A program made the position numbers and the translations under genes. Positions 8,491 through 18,109 of a stretch of DNA of 20,516 nucleotides are shown here, piece after piece; positions within the stretch are counted from its first letter, which is position 1; each line of letters begins with the position of its first letter. The notes below the pieces were generated by a model that worked only from the letters and a program-made list of their open reading frames with translations, had not been told where the DNA came from and did no database searches. This stretch comes from CAZKDV01 sp964551645 (lineage in GTDB: Bacteria; Bacteroidota; Bacteroidia; Bacteroidales; DTU049): contig CAZKDV010000039.1 of the NCBI GenBank assembly GCA_964551645.1, positions 1 through 20,516 on the forward strand. Reading direction: 5' to 3'.

Positions 8491-11400
8491 TCAGTTTTTG
8501 CCAATAATTCGGCTTAATAAGCTATTTGCTTCTGAAATGCTCTGAATTTTATTAAATATTATATACAATTGTTTGCTTTCTGATTGTTTCATAGCACATT
8601 GCTCATAATTTTGCATTACATAATTCAAAAGCGAATTATAGATGGGTGATGAATAAAATTTTTCATCTTCAGTTTGATAAAAATAAACGGTAAATGTATT
8701 AGATTTGAGTACAATTTTCACAATTCCTGCTTTTAGTGCAGTATGTCTCAATCTGACAACTTCCAAAAGTTCTTTTGTTTCATTCGGTATTGGTCCAAAT
8801 CTATCTTGTAATAGTTCTATGTATTTTTCTATTTGTGTTTCGGTTTCAAGATTATCAATATCTTTATACAAAATCAAGCGTTCATTCATATTGCTCACAT
8901 ACGAATCGGGAATAAGTATCTGCAAGTCGGTTTCAATTTGACATTCTTTAATAAATGTTGATGGGTCGGAGTAATCAATAGTATCATTTTGGGTTTCCAT
9001 TTTGATTTCAAGCAAGGCTTCATCTAAAATTTTCTGATACATTTCGTAGCCTATTTCGGAAATAAAACCACTTTGCTCGGCTCCAAGCAGATTGCCGGCA
9101 CCTCTTATGTCCAAATCTCGCATAGATATTTGAAAACCGCTTCCTAAATCAGATAATTGAATAATTGCTTGAAGTCGTTTTCGGGCTTGCTCGCTCAATG
9201 TAACCATAGGAGGACTAACTAAATAGCAAAAAGCCTTTTTATTTGAACGCCCAACTCTGCCCCTCAATTGGTGCAAATCGCTTAGTCCGAAATTATGAGC
9301 ATCGTTAATAATCATTGTGTTGGCGTTCGGAATATCAATTCCGGATTCAATTATCGAAGTGCAGACAAAGACTTCAAATTTGCCTTCAATAAAATCAAGA
9401 ACAATTTGCTCAAGAACTTTTCCGTCCATTTGTCCGTGCCCAATTTCGACTCTAATTCCGGGACAAATTTTTCTGATTACATTGGCTACTTCATTGATAT
9501 TCAGAATTTTATTATTGACAAAAAACACTTGTCCGCCTCTGTTTATTTCATACATTATTGCTTCGGCAATGCGTCTGGTTTGAAAGTTTATCAATTCGGT
9601 ATGAACAGGATAGCGGTTTGGTGGTGGAGTGTTAATTACGGACAAATCTCTTGCTCCAAGCAAAGAAAACTGTAATGTTCGGGGAATTGGTGTTGCAGTA
9701 AGCGTAAGAGTGTCTATATTGATTTTTGTCTGTCTAATTTTTTCTTTTGCAGCAACACCAAATTTTTGTTCTTCATCAACAACAAACAAACCCAAATCTT
9801 TAAACTTCACATCTTTACCCAAAAGTTTATGTGTGCCTATAATAATATCAATTAGCCCATTTTCTAAATCTTTCAAAATTGCTTTTGTTTCTTTGCTTGT
9901 TCTAAATCTGTTTAAATATTCAATTTTTATAGGGAATTGTTGCAATCTATCCTTAAATGTATAGTAATGCTGCAAGGCAAGTATAGTGGTTGGTACTAAT
10001 ACGGCGACTTGTTTGCCGGCATTGACAGCTTTAAATGCAGCACGAATAGCTATTTCAGTTTTTCCAAAGCCAACATCTCCGCACACTAATCTATCCATCG
10101 GATAATTTGCTTCCATATCTTTTTTGACATCTACAGTTGCTTGGTGTTGGTCTTCTGTATCTTCGTAAATAAAAGAAGCTTCTAATTCGTATTGCAAATA
10201 ATTATCGGACAAAAATGCAAATCCTTCTGATTGCTTTCTTTCAGCATATAATTTGATTAATTCTCTTGCTATGTTTTTGACATTGCTTTTTGCTTTTGCT
10301 TTTTTTAGTTGCCATGCTCCCGAGCCAATTTTATCTAATGTTGGGATAGTACCTTCTTGTCCTGTAAATCGAGAAATTTTGTGCAAAGCATGAATGCTGA
10401 TATATAGCAAATCATTATTTCTATAAACTATTCTTATTGCTTCTTTTTCTTTACCCATTACATCAATTTTCTCAATTCCGGCATACTGCCCAACTCCATA
10501 ATCAACATGAATTATATAATCGCCCGGCTGTATGTTTTGCAAATCTCTCAACACCATTGCTTCGGCTGTATGATGTCTTTCGGTAAATCTAAAACGATGG
10601 TATCGTTCAAAAATCTGATGATCGGTAAAGCAAGCTATTTTTAGCCTTGCATCAACAAAACCACTTTGTATTGAAAAGTTTAAAAAAGTAATATTGTCAT
10701 GTATTTCAGTTGCTTTTCGCGTTTCTATATCTTCGATTATTAATTTTAAGCGTTCTAAATGTTGTGTATTATTACCGAAAACATAAACCGAAATGCCTTG
10801 TTGCTTATATTGCAATAGGGTATCGAAAAGAATATCGAAATTCTTTGCAAAATGTGGATGTGCTTGCATTTCGAAATTTACATCTACACCATCTTCATTC
10901 ATAGCAAAATGTTCAATCAACACTTTATTCTTCAGTTCTTTTAAAATTGAATTTGCTGACAGAAACTTATCTAAATACAAAACAACAGCATCATCATAAA
11001 TATCTGAATTAGAGTATTTTCTGAACTCTTCTTCTATAATGTCTTCATATTCTCGCAGTGGAATGCTCCAAATTAAAGTATTAGATGGAAAAACCGAAAA
11101 CACATTTCCTGTTTTTTGTTCTTCATTTCTGCTTAAATTAGATAGTATCTTTATTTTATCATACTGAGTGATAGAAGTTTGCTTATACGCATCAAAACTT
11201 CTTAAACTTATAATTTTATCGCCCGAAAACTCAATCCGATAGGGATAGTCAAAAGAAAAACCAAAAACATCAGCTATACCACCACGCACAGCAAACTGTC
11301 CCGGCTCATACACATAATCAACATAAGTAAAACCGTAAGTTTCAAACATTTCAAACAAAAAATCAACACTCAATTCTTCGCCAGTGCTTATTTCCAAATA

Positions 11401-11844
11401 AGCATCTGATATTGCACTTCCAATAACAACCGGTTCAATAAAACTTTCGGGATAACATACTATTATGCACTTGCTTTTTTTTTGACTTAATCTGTGAATT
11501 ACAGTGCTTCTATACAAAGCATGAACATTATCTTGTTGAATAAAGTCGTAAGCGTTTTTATATGATGCAGGATAAAAAAGTACGGTTTTATCTGAGAGTT
11601 GTTTTTCGCTATCTTCAAAAAGTTCTTCAATATCATTAAACAAATGCAAGGCAGATTCTTTATCTGGCTGAACAATAACTATTGATCTGTTTTGCTTTTC
11701 AAATATGCTATTTATTACAAAGGCAACAGAAGAGCCTGTCAATCCGCTTACTTGAATATGTTTTTCTTTTGCTTCATTGATACTGTTTATCAATAAGCTC
11801 ACTCTATCATCAGCACTCCATTTTGCAAGTAAATTAGCTTTCAT
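8491..11844 (-). CDS. mfd: Transcription-repair coupling factor Mfd
   Basis: ATP-dependent DNA translocase that removes stalled RNA polymerase at lesions and recruits UvrA for nucleotide excision repair. The 1117-residue protein has the full domain order. A UvrB-like N-terminal region is followed by the RNA-polymerase-interaction segment around residues 440-510 (GDYIIHVDYGVGQYAG then the LLYISIHALHKISRF stretch). The translocase has Walker A GDVGFGKTE near Lys594, DEEQKFGV near 690, the LTATPIPRTL motif and the QLRGRVGRS motif. The translocation (TRG) region DLDIRGAGNLLGAEQSG lies near 910, and the C-terminal UvrA-binding domain closes the protein. The length is slightly below the E. coli protein. 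It starts 16 bases after the methyltransferase gene, so they are probably cotranscribed. Confidence 0.97.
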   Translation of the reverse strand: MKANLLAKWSADDRVSLLINSINEAKEKHIQVSGLTGSSVAFVINSIFEKQNRSIVIVQPDKESALHLFNDIEELFEDSEKQLSDKTVLFYPASYKNAYDFIQQDNVHALYRSTVIHRLSQKKSKCIIVCYPESFIEPVVIGSAISDAYLEISTGEELSVDFLFEMFETYGFTYVDYVYEPGQFAVRGGIADVFGFSFDYPYRIEFSGDKIISLRSFDAYKQTSITQYDKIKILSNLSRNEEQKTGNVFSVFPSNTLIWSIPLREYEDIIEEEFRKYSNSDIYDDAVVLYLDKFLSANSILKELKNKVLIEHFAMNEDGVDVNFEMQAHPHFAKNFDILFDTLLQYKQQGISVYVFGNNTQHLERLKLIIEDIETRKATEIHDNITFLNFSIQSGFVDARLKIACFTDHQIFERYHRFRFTERHHTAEAMVLRDLQNIQPGDYIIHVDYGVGQYAGIEKIDVMGKEKEAIRIVYRNNDLLYISIHALHKISRFTGQEGTIPTLDKIGSGAWQLKKAKAKSNVKNIARELIKLYAERKQSEGFAFLSDNYLQYELEASFIYEDTEDQHQATVDVKKDMEANYPMDRLVCGDVGFGKTEIAIRAAFKAVNAGKQVAVLVPTTILALQHYYTFKDRLQQFPIKIEYLNRFRTSKETKAILKDLENGLIDIIIGTHKLLGKDVKFKDLGLFVVDEEQKFGVAAKEKIRQTKINIDTLTLTATPIPRTLQFSLLGARDLSVINTPPPNRYPVHTELINFQTRRIAEAIMYEINRGGQVFFVNNKILNINEVANVIRKICPGIRVEIGHGQMDGKVLEQIVLDFIEGKFEVFVCTSIIESGIDIPNANTMIINDAHNFGLSDLHQLRGRVGRSNKKAFCYLVSPPMVTLSEQARKRLQAIIQLSDLGSGFQISMRDLDIRGAGNLLGAEQSGFISEIGYEMYQKILDEALLEIKMETQNDTIDYSDPSTFIKECQIETDLQILIPDSYVSNMNERLILYKDIDNLETETQIEKYIELLQDRFGPIPNETKELLEVVRLRHTALKAGIVKIVLKSNTFTVYFYQTEDEKFYSSPIYNSLLNYVMQNYEQCAMKQSESKQLYIIFNKIQSISEANSLLSRIIGKN

Positions 11845-11860
11845 TTATTTTGTTCAGGAA

Positions 11861-12385
11861 TTATATTTTTTTGCAATGAACTGCATAATATGAGGGCCAA
11901 ATAAAACGCAAAAGTGGGCGGATTCCATTGATTTTTCCCGGAGGCATTTTCCAAATTTCGCTATGTGCAATTTGCCAACCCGTTTTTTTCAATAATAAAT
12001 CAAATTGTCTTGTTTCAAATTCGTGATAATGCTTATCTCTATCGTCAAGTTCATTCCAATAAGCATTATTAAACCATACTTTCAGCGGAACACTTGCCAC
12101 TAAATTTTCAACTTGCAACTCTTTAAGCAAATTGTACGGAGCAAACAGATGCTCAAAAATTTCAAATGCTGTAACTACATCAACTTTGTGCGAGTTCAAA
12201 TGCAAATATTCAACATCTAAATCTTCGCCTTGAGTATTTATGACCTCATATCCTGATGTTTTCATCAAATCAGACAAAGTATTTTCTATGCCCAAATCAA
12301 GCACCTTTGCTGGAGCAGGCACAGATTTAGCCATAAATTGCATTGTTTTATTTAATCTTCGAAAATGCTCGTTTGTGGTCATCAT
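11861..12385 (-). CDS. Small class I SAM-dependent methyltransferase-like protein
   Basis: A 174-residue protein whose middle resembles the methyltransferase-11/12 superfamily. VLDLGIEN (about residues 44-51) stands where the SAM-binding motif I is expected. The segment VDVVTAFEIFEHLFAPYNLLKEL (residues about 89-111) corresponds to the acidic post-motif region with Glu-His. Motif I is degenerate: it lacks the usual G-x-G after Asp-Leu-Gly, so SAM binding or activity is uncertain. The later part has a WNELDDRDKHYHEF stretch and a C-terminal IRPLLRFIWPSYYAVHC. The substrate cannot be guessed. Two adjacent Met codons could serve as start (12385 or 12382). The gene lies 62 bases after mnmE and 16 bases before mfd on the same strand. 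Confidence 0.65.
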   Translation of the reverse strand: MMTTNEHFRRLNKTMQFMAKSVPAPAKVLDLGIENTLSDLMKTSGYEVINTQGEDLDVEYLHLNSHKVDVVTAFEIFEHLFAPYNLLKELQVENLVASVPLKVWFNNAYWNELDDRDKHYHEFETRQFDLLLKKTGWQIAHSEIWKMPPGKINGIRPLLRFIWPSYYAVHCKKI

Positions 12386-12447
12386 GTTTTATTAAAGTTC
12401 ATGCTTACTCATATCAAGTAGGCAATCTGTTTGTTGCAAAAAATATT

Positions 12448-13839
12448 CTATTTTCCTATACAAAAGTTAGAAAACACTGAGTTTAAAATTTCGTCATTTG
12501 ATATTTCTCCTGTAATACTGCCCAGATGATACAAAGCATCTCGCAAATCGGAAGACAATAAATCGCCACTTATGTCCTCTTCAACTCCTGATTTTACTCT
12601 TGAAATTGCTTGTTCGGTATGTATAAGTGCATCGTAGTGTCTAGTGTTGGATACCAAAAAGCCATCTTGAATATTAGTTTGTCTGACAGTATTTTTCAAA
12701 ACATCTTCAAGCATTTCGATATTTTCATGTCTTTTAGCAGATATAAAAACTGTATCCGATTGAAAAAATCTTTGGAAACCATGTGGAATATCAAGCATTA
12801 AATCAATTTTATTGCCTATAACTATACACTTCTTTTTTGAAAAGTCTTCAATCGTTTCTGATAAAACTTGAATATCATCAATGATTTCATTACTTGTTAT
12901 ACAGCTTAAATCAGCTACATATAATACTATTTCGGCTTTTTCTATCATTTGCAAAGTGCGTTCTATTCCCATATTTTCAACCACATCATCAGTTTGTCTA
13001 AGTCCTGCAGTATCAATAAATCGAAACGAAACGCCATCTATCGTTATCATGTCTTCAAGAGCATCTCTGGTTGTACCCGGTATATCGGATACTATTGCTT
13101 TGTCATCTTTGAGCAAAACATTTAACAAACTTGATTTGCCAGAATTTGGACGACCAACTATACATACAGGAATACCTTGCTTGATAACATTGCCTTGTGC
13201 AAAAGAAAGTCGTAATTCTTTAACTTCATCAATAATAACTTCCAATAGGGCAATAAGTTTATCTCTATCGGCAAACTCAACATCTTCTTCCGAAAAATCT
13301 AATTCAAGTTCAATTAGGGCGGTAAAATCAATTAATTCTTTTCTCAAACGAGTGATTTTTTTTGAAAAATCGCCTCTAAACTGTTTAATTGCAAGTTGAT
13401 GAGAAGCATCAGAGTGAGAATATATAATATCGGCAACTGCTTCTGCTTGAGAAAGGTCGAATCTGCCATTCATAAATGCACGCATAGTGAACTCTCCCGG
13501 CTGTGCTTGACGGATTCCTGCGTGTATCAATGCTATTGAAAGTCTTTGTACGATATAAGGCGAGCCATGCACAGAAATTTCTGCTGCATTTTCCTTAGTA
13601 TAGCTATAAGGTGCCATATACACGCTACACATCGCTTCGTCAATAATCCCTTTTTCGTCTTGAACTTTGCCAAAATATTGCTTGTGGCTTTGAATGCTCT
13701 TCCAAGATTGTTTTGAGTTTTCAAAAATAAAAATATTTTGCAACTTTGTAAATGTATCGGGACCTGAAAGTCTAATAAGTGCTAATGCACTATAACCAAC
13801 GGGAGTAGCAAGTCCAAAAATTGTATCCTGCTCTAACAT
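12448..13839 (-). CDS. mnmE: tRNA uridine-5-carboxymethylaminomethyl modification GTPase MnmE
   Basis: With its partner MnmG, MnmE forms the complex that adds the (carboxymethyl)aminomethyl group to C5 of the wobble uridine of certain tRNAs. The 463-residue protein starts with the tetrahydrofolate-binding domain (MLEQDTIFGLATP...), which contains EISVHGSPYIVQ and GEFTMRAFMNGRFDLSQAEA. A GTPase inserted in a helical domain follows. Its motifs are GRPNSGKSS (229-237), DIPGTTRD (252-259), DTAGLR (276-281) and GNKID (342-346). The protein ends in the characteristic CIGK (460-463), which holds the functional Cys. All key residues are intact. Its ATG is 1 base from the clpC stop codon, so translation is probably coupled and the two genes share a transcript. 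mnmG is not in the window. Confidence 0.97.
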   Translation of the reverse strand: MLEQDTIFGLATPVGYSALALIRLSGPDTFTKLQNIFIFENSKQSWKSIQSHKQYFGKVQDEKGIIDEAMCSVYMAPYSYTKENAAEISVHGSPYIVQRLSIALIHAGIRQAQPGEFTMRAFMNGRFDLSQAEAVADIIYSHSDASHQLAIKQFRGDFSKKITRLRKELIDFTALIELELDFSEEDVEFADRDKLIALLEVIIDEVKELRLSFAQGNVIKQGIPVCIVGRPNSGKSSLLNVLLKDDKAIVSDIPGTTRDALEDMITIDGVSFRFIDTAGLRQTDDVVENMGIERTLQMIEKAEIVLYVADLSCITSNEIIDDIQVLSETIEDFSKKKCIVIGNKIDLMLDIPHGFQRFFQSDTVFISAKRHENIEMLEDVLKNTVRQTNIQDGFLVSNTRHYDALIHTEQAISRVKSGVEEDISGDLLSSDLRDALYHLGSITGEISNDEILNSVFSNFCIGK

Positions 13840-13840
13840 T

Positions 13841-16393
13841 TTATTTTGTTTTTTTAGTTCGTGCTTTTTTATTCTGAATTTCTATTTTCAATTCTTCAGT
13901 ATTATCAGGATTTGTATCTATGTATAATAAAGCGTCTTTCTGAATATCGCCTTTAATAAGTTGTTCAGCCAAAGGATCTTCAATATATTTTTGAATAGCT
14001 CTACGCAATGGTCGAGCACCAAAACTTGGATCCCAACCTTTTTCCATAATAAATTCTGTCGCCGATTTAGAAATGTCAATTGTGTAACCAATTTCAGCAA
14101 CACGATTAAACATTTTTTTCAACTCAATACGAATGATTTTTGCGATACTTTCTTTACCCAAGCTATTGAATATGATTACATCATCAACTCTATTTAAAAA
14201 CTCAGGAGCAAATGCTTTTTTGAGTGCATTTTCGATAACAGATTTTGCATACAAATCTTTATTTGCTTCTTTTGAAGCAGTTCTAAACCCAACTCCTTGC
14301 CCGAAGTCTTTTAATTGACGAGAACCAATATTTGAGGTCATGATAACAAGAGTATTACGAAAATCAATTTTTCTGCCCATACTATCTGTCAATACTCCAT
14401 CATCAAGCAATTGCAGTAATATATGAAAAATATCGGGATGTGCTTTCTCAATTTCATCTAACAGAACTACGGAATATGGTTTGCGTCTAACTTTTTCTGT
14501 TAATTGTCCGCCTTCTTCATAACCGACATAGCCCGGAGGAGCTCCTATTAGTCGAGAGACTGCAAATTTCTCCATATATTCACTCATGTCAATTCGAATC
14601 AGAGCATCTTCTGTATCAAACATGTGTTTTGCAAGTATTTTTGCTAAAAAAGTCTTACCAACACCTGTGGGACCTAAGAAAATGAAACTACCGATAGGTC
14701 TGTTTGGGTCGCGTAATCCTGAACGATTTCGGCGAATTGCCTTTGCAATTTTTCTAATTGCCTCATCTTGACCAATAACATCAGCCATCAGGTCTTCATC
14801 TAAGGAAAGTAGTTTATTCCCTTCTGTTTGCGACACTCTAACCACTGGAATGCCGGTCATCATAGAAACAACTTCGGCAACATCTTCTTCTGTAACAAAC
14901 TCCCTCTTAAACTTTGTTTCATAATCCCATTGTTTTTTTTCTTTTTCAAGTTTTGCTATTTCAACTTTTTCTTCATCGCGTAGTTTAGCAGCTTCTTCGT
15001 AATTATATGCAATAATAGCATTTTGTTTTTTTTGTTTAATTTGTTCTATATATTCCTCAATTTTAATAATAATGGGTGGCGTTTTCAAGTATTTCAAATG
15101 AACCCTAGCCCCAGCTTCATCTAGTGCATCAATTGCTTTGTCGGGCAATGCTCTATCAGAAATATATCTATCAGTCAAATTAACGCAAGCCTCTAATGCA
15201 TCGTCAGTATATCTGACCAGATGATGATCTTCATATCTATCTTTAATCTTTTTTAATATTTCTAATGTTTCTGTTGTATTTGTGGATTCAACTAACACTT
15301 TTTGAAATCTTCTTTCTAAAGCTCCATCTTTTTCAATATACTGGCGGTATTCGTCTAAAGTAGTTGCTCCTATACACTGGATTTCTCCTCTTGCCAATGC
15401 TGGTTTAAACATATTTGAAGCATCTAAGGAACCCGAAGCACTTCCGGCACCTACAATAGTGTGAATTTCATCTATAAACAAAATAACATCAGTATTTCTT
15501 TCTAATTCATTCAAAACAGCTTTTATTCTTTCTTCAAATTGCCCTCTATATTTTGTTCCAGCTACTAATGCAGCTACATCTAATGTAACAACTCGCTTGC
15601 CAAATAAAGTGCGTGGCACTTTTTTACTATTAATCCTAATTGCCAAACCTTCTGCTATTGCAGATTTTCCAACTCCCGGATCTCCGATTAAAACTGGGTT
15701 GTTTTTTTTGCGGCGACTCAAAATTTGAGCAATTCTTTCTAATTCTTTTTCTCTACCAATAATGGGATCTAGTCGTCCTTCTGATGCTGCTTTTGTTAAA
15801 TCGCGACCAAAATTATCTAAAACAGGTGTTTTGCTATTGTCATCTGCTGGATTAGAACCTCTTCTGTTTCTAATATTTTCAATGCTATCACTATCGTCAT
15901 CATCTGTAGGTAATTCTGCCTTTGGAGATTCAACTCCTTTATCTTTTTCAACAATTATTGCCAAAGCTTTTTTAACCCTATTATATTCTATATCATTGCG
16001 TTCCAAAAACTTAGTTGCATGATTTTCTTTATCTTTCAATATAGCTAATAATAAATGTTCGGGCTCAATTTTTTCGCTTTTAAAATCTTTTGAAATAAGA
16101 TAAGATAACTTCAAAACTCGGTCTAAAGATTTGCTAATGCTTATATTATTTAAATTACTCTTGGACGAAGTGTATTGATCTTGCCTTTTATATAGTGCTA
16201 TTTCAATAAAAGATTTTGCATTTTTAATATCCAAGCCAAGTTTTAATAAAACTTTGATAGCAAGTGTAGATTCTTCACGAATCATGCCTAAAAACAAATG
16301 TTCAATCACTAAAATGTCATAATTGAGTCTTTCGGCTTCTTCACGGCTATAGTTTAAAATATCAATAAGTTGTTGTGAGAAATTTGATTCCAT
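13841..16393 (-). CDS. clpC: ATP-dependent Clp protease ATP-binding subunit ClpC
   Basis: Hsp100 AAA+ unfoldase that feeds substrates to the ClpP protease. I place the start at the internal ATG at 16393 (850 residues), because MESNFSQQLIDILNYSREEA aligns with the normal ClpC N-terminus; the frame also extends upstream to an ATG at 16423. Numbering from 16393, a double Clp N repeat (about 1-150) is followed by AAA module 1, with Walker A GDPGVGKS (237-244) and DEIH (308-311). The UVR-like middle segment has YNYEEAAKLRDEE near 463-475. AAA module 2 has Walker A GPTGVGKT (574-581). A VGF tripeptide near residue 701 is the ClpP-docking loop, so this is ClpC and not the disaggregase ClpB. A D2-small domain closes the protein (GWDPSFGARPLRRAIQ). 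It is the first gene of the clpC-mnmE pair. Confidence 0.95.
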   Translation of the reverse strand: MESNFSQQLIDILNYSREEAERLNYDILVIEHLFLGMIREESTLAIKVLLKLGLDIKNAKSFIEIALYKRQDQYTSSKSNLNNISISKSLDRVLKLSYLISKDFKSEKIEPEHLLLAILKDKENHATKFLERNDIEYNRVKKALAIIVEKDKGVESPKAELPTDDDDSDSIENIRNRRGSNPADDNSKTPVLDNFGRDLTKAASEGRLDPIIGREKELERIAQILSRRKKNNPVLIGDPGVGKSAIAEGLAIRINSKKVPRTLFGKRVVTLDVAALVAGTKYRGQFEERIKAVLNELERNTDVILFIDEIHTIVGAGSASGSLDASNMFKPALARGEIQCIGATTLDEYRQYIEKDGALERRFQKVLVESTNTTETLEILKKIKDRYEDHHLVRYTDDALEACVNLTDRYISDRALPDKAIDALDEAGARVHLKYLKTPPIIIKIEEYIEQIKQKKQNAIIAYNYEEAAKLRDEEKVEIAKLEKEKKQWDYETKFKREFVTEEDVAEVVSMMTGIPVVRVSQTEGNKLLSLDEDLMADVIGQDEAIRKIAKAIRRNRSGLRDPNRPIGSFIFLGPTGVGKTFLAKILAKHMFDTEDALIRIDMSEYMEKFAVSRLIGAPPGYVGYEEGGQLTEKVRRKPYSVVLLDEIEKAHPDIFHILLQLLDDGVLTDSMGRKIDFRNTLVIMTSNIGSRQLKDFGQGVGFRTASKEANKDLYAKSVIENALKKAFAPEFLNRVDDVIIFNSLGKESIAKIIRIELKKMFNRVAEIGYTIDISKSATEFIMEKGWDPSFGARPLRRAIQKYIEDPLAEQLIKGDIQKDALLYIDTNPDNTEELKIEIQNKKARTKKTK

Positions 16394-16602
16394 CTTACAG
16401 TTTTTTACAAAATTAACAAACATTTTACAATGATAATTATAACAACTAATATTACATGTAATTTTTTAAGAAAATAAAATGGTAATTTAGCTATCGAAAT
16501 AAAATATTATTTTTGAAAACGATTTTTTAAAATTGCTAAAAAAGTTTTGTAATTACTCGAAATTAAAATTAAGTTTTCAGGCATATCATAAACTTATTAA
16601 GA
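16394..16602. other. Divergent intergenic region between clpC and the sorted repeat protein
   Basis: About 209 AT-rich bases from which both flanking genes must be transcribed. The plus-strand side holds a good promoter match (16546-16577). On the clpC side TAATTTTG (16415-16408, minus strand) fits the -7 consensus, but no TTG lies 19-21 bases upstream of it. If used, it would fit the 16393 start with a leader of only about 8 bases. No chaperone-type operator such as CIRCE was recognised. Confidence 0.4.
16546..16577 (+). promoter_or_regulatory. Predicted Bacteroidota-type promoter of the sorted repeat protein
   Basis: TTTG (16546-16549), a 20-base spacer and TAAGTTTT (16570-16577) match the TTTG/TAnnTTTG consensus except for the last base of the -7 element. 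The implied start near 16584 leaves a leader of about 19 bases before the ATG at 16603. This geometry is very similar to the macroglobulin promoter in this window. Confidence 0.5.
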
Positions 16603-18030
16603 ATGAAGAAACTTTTAACCCTCTTTTTAATTGTTATTTTCTACTCAACAGCAATTGCACAAACTAAGTTTATGAAAACATATACTTTTCAAGAAGCATT
16701 TTCTAGAGGATATTCTGGTTTACAAACTTTTGATGGTGGATATATTTTGCTTGGCATGATCCCTGATGGCAGTAATTCCAATTTTTATTTTGTTAAAACA
16801 GATTCAAATGGAGATACATTATGGACAAAACAATATTGTAGTTCTGAACCTTCTAATATTGCAAACTGGGGATACTTTGTAAAACAAACAAGTGATAGTG
16901 GATATGTAGCAACTGGCTACACAGGCACTTCAGTTTCAGGCTACATTCAAGATATTTTTGTAATACGAACCAATTCCATAGGTGATACTTTGTGGACAAA
17001 AACATTTGGCGTACAAGGAGGTAGTGCCCAAACTTCTTCAAAAATATATGAAACTGATGATAATGGGTTTATAATCGGCGGATATCATAATCCCGGAACG
17101 GGAGCACATGCGTATATCTTAAAATTGGATTCTCATGGAAATTTAATTTGGCAAAAATATTATAATTTTAATATTGCTGCAAATCTTGGAGGAATAAAAC
17201 AAACTTTTGATAAGGGATATATTATTACAGGAGAAACATCAAGTGGTGGCAAAAATATATTTTTATCTAAGCTTGATGCTATCGGCAATATTGAATGGGT
17301 CAAATATTATCAAAATGGAACAAATCTACCTCAAAAGGGGTTTGATTTAATTCAATTACCAGACAGTGGTTATATTGTAGCATCTGCTGTAAATAGAAAT
17401 TATACTTCTCCTTTTACAGTTGATTGTTGGATTTTACGCACTAATGCCATAGGAGACACATTATGGACAAAATTCTATCCAGATTTTTGGCCACATTGCA
17501 TCAACACTACAATTGACAATGGCTATGTAATTACTGGACATGATAAAACGAGTAATGGCATAGGTGTCTTATATAAACTTGACAATAAGTGCGATACAAT
17601 TTGGACAAGAAAGTATGATATTTTCCCGTCTTGCAATTTATACGAAGTACATCAAACTACCGACAAAGGTTTTATTATGATAGGAACTGCTAAAACTATT
17701 GATGTTCACGCACTTATGATTAAAACTGATAGCTTGGGAAATTCAGTATTGCCAACAGTTGATATAACGGCAGATTCTAAAAAAGTTACTTTGACAATTT
17801 TCCCCAATCCTTTTTCAATACAAACACATATAAAAACAACAAAGTTGATAAAAAATGCAACCCTTAAAGTTATCAATAGCTTTGGTCAGACAGTTACGCA
17901 AATAGAAAATATCCATGAGCAAATAATTGTTTTTAACCGTGGAAATCTTCAAAATGGACTTTATTTTATTCAACTTATACAAGACTGTAAGGTGATAGCA
18001 ACAAAGAAACTTGTAATTATTGACAAATAA
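16603..18030 (+). CDS. Secreted seven-repeat protein with type IX sorting domain
   Basis: A 475-residue exported protein. A clear signal peptide (basic MKK, hydrophobic core, probable cleavage AIA-Q after residue 19) leads into repeats of about 40-60 residues. Each repeat begins with a D/x-x-G-Y/F-I/V-x-x-G/S strand and most end with a T/L-D/N-x-x-G-D-T-L-W-T-K strand. I count seven: closing strands near residues 66-76, 123-133, 174-185, 223-234, 279-290, 325-336 and 373-382. This pattern would suit a beta-propeller or a similar stacked-strand fold. Residues about 395-475 form a type A C-terminal sorting domain (TIFPNPFS, then a GQTV strand, then LQNGLYFIQL and a Lys-rich end). That domain sends proteins through the type IX system to the cell surface. 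No catalytic motif is visible; adhesion or surface binding is a guess. It is transcribed divergently from clpC. Confidence 0.85.
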   Translation: MKKLLTLFLIVIFYSTAIAQTKFMKTYTFQEAFSRGYSGLQTFDGGYILLGMIPDGSNSNFYFVKTDSNGDTLWTKQYCSSEPSNIANWGYFVKQTSDSGYVATGYTGTSVSGYIQDIFVIRTNSIGDTLWTKTFGVQGGSAQTSSKIYETDDNGFIIGGYHNPGTGAHAYILKLDSHGNLIWQKYYNFNIAANLGGIKQTFDKGYIITGETSSGGKNIFLSKLDAIGNIEWVKYYQNGTNLPQKGFDLIQLPDSGYIVASAVNRNYTSPFTVDCWILRTNAIGDTLWTKFYPDFWPHCINTTIDNGYVITGHDKTSNGIGVLYKLDNKCDTIWTRKYDIFPSCNLYEVHQTTDKGFIMIGTAKTIDVHALMIKTDSLGNSVLPTVDITADSKKVTLTIFPNPFSIQTHIKTTKLIKNATLKVINSFGQTVTQIENIHEQIIVFNRGNLQNGLYFIQLIQDCKVIATKKLVIIDK

Positions 18031-18109
18031 GGTATTTGTTGGCAATTATTATATTAGTCTATTGATTTGTAAGACAGCAAAACATTCAACCTAAACATTT
18101 AACGCCTCA

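Noticed and set aside
9295..9675. 126-residue plus-strand open frame within mfd
   Set aside because: Antisense to a conserved part of the Mfd translocase. It is a by-product of AT-rich coding sequence.
12881..13399. 172-residue plus-strand open frame
   Set aside because: It is fully antisense to mnmE, whose protein has all expected motifs. The antisense translation is Ser/Ile-rich without any recognisable domain.
16408..16415. TAATTTTG as a clpC promoter -7 element on the minus strand
   Set aside because: The box fits the consensus, but no TTG lies at the expected distance upstream, and such boxes occur by chance in AT-rich DNA.
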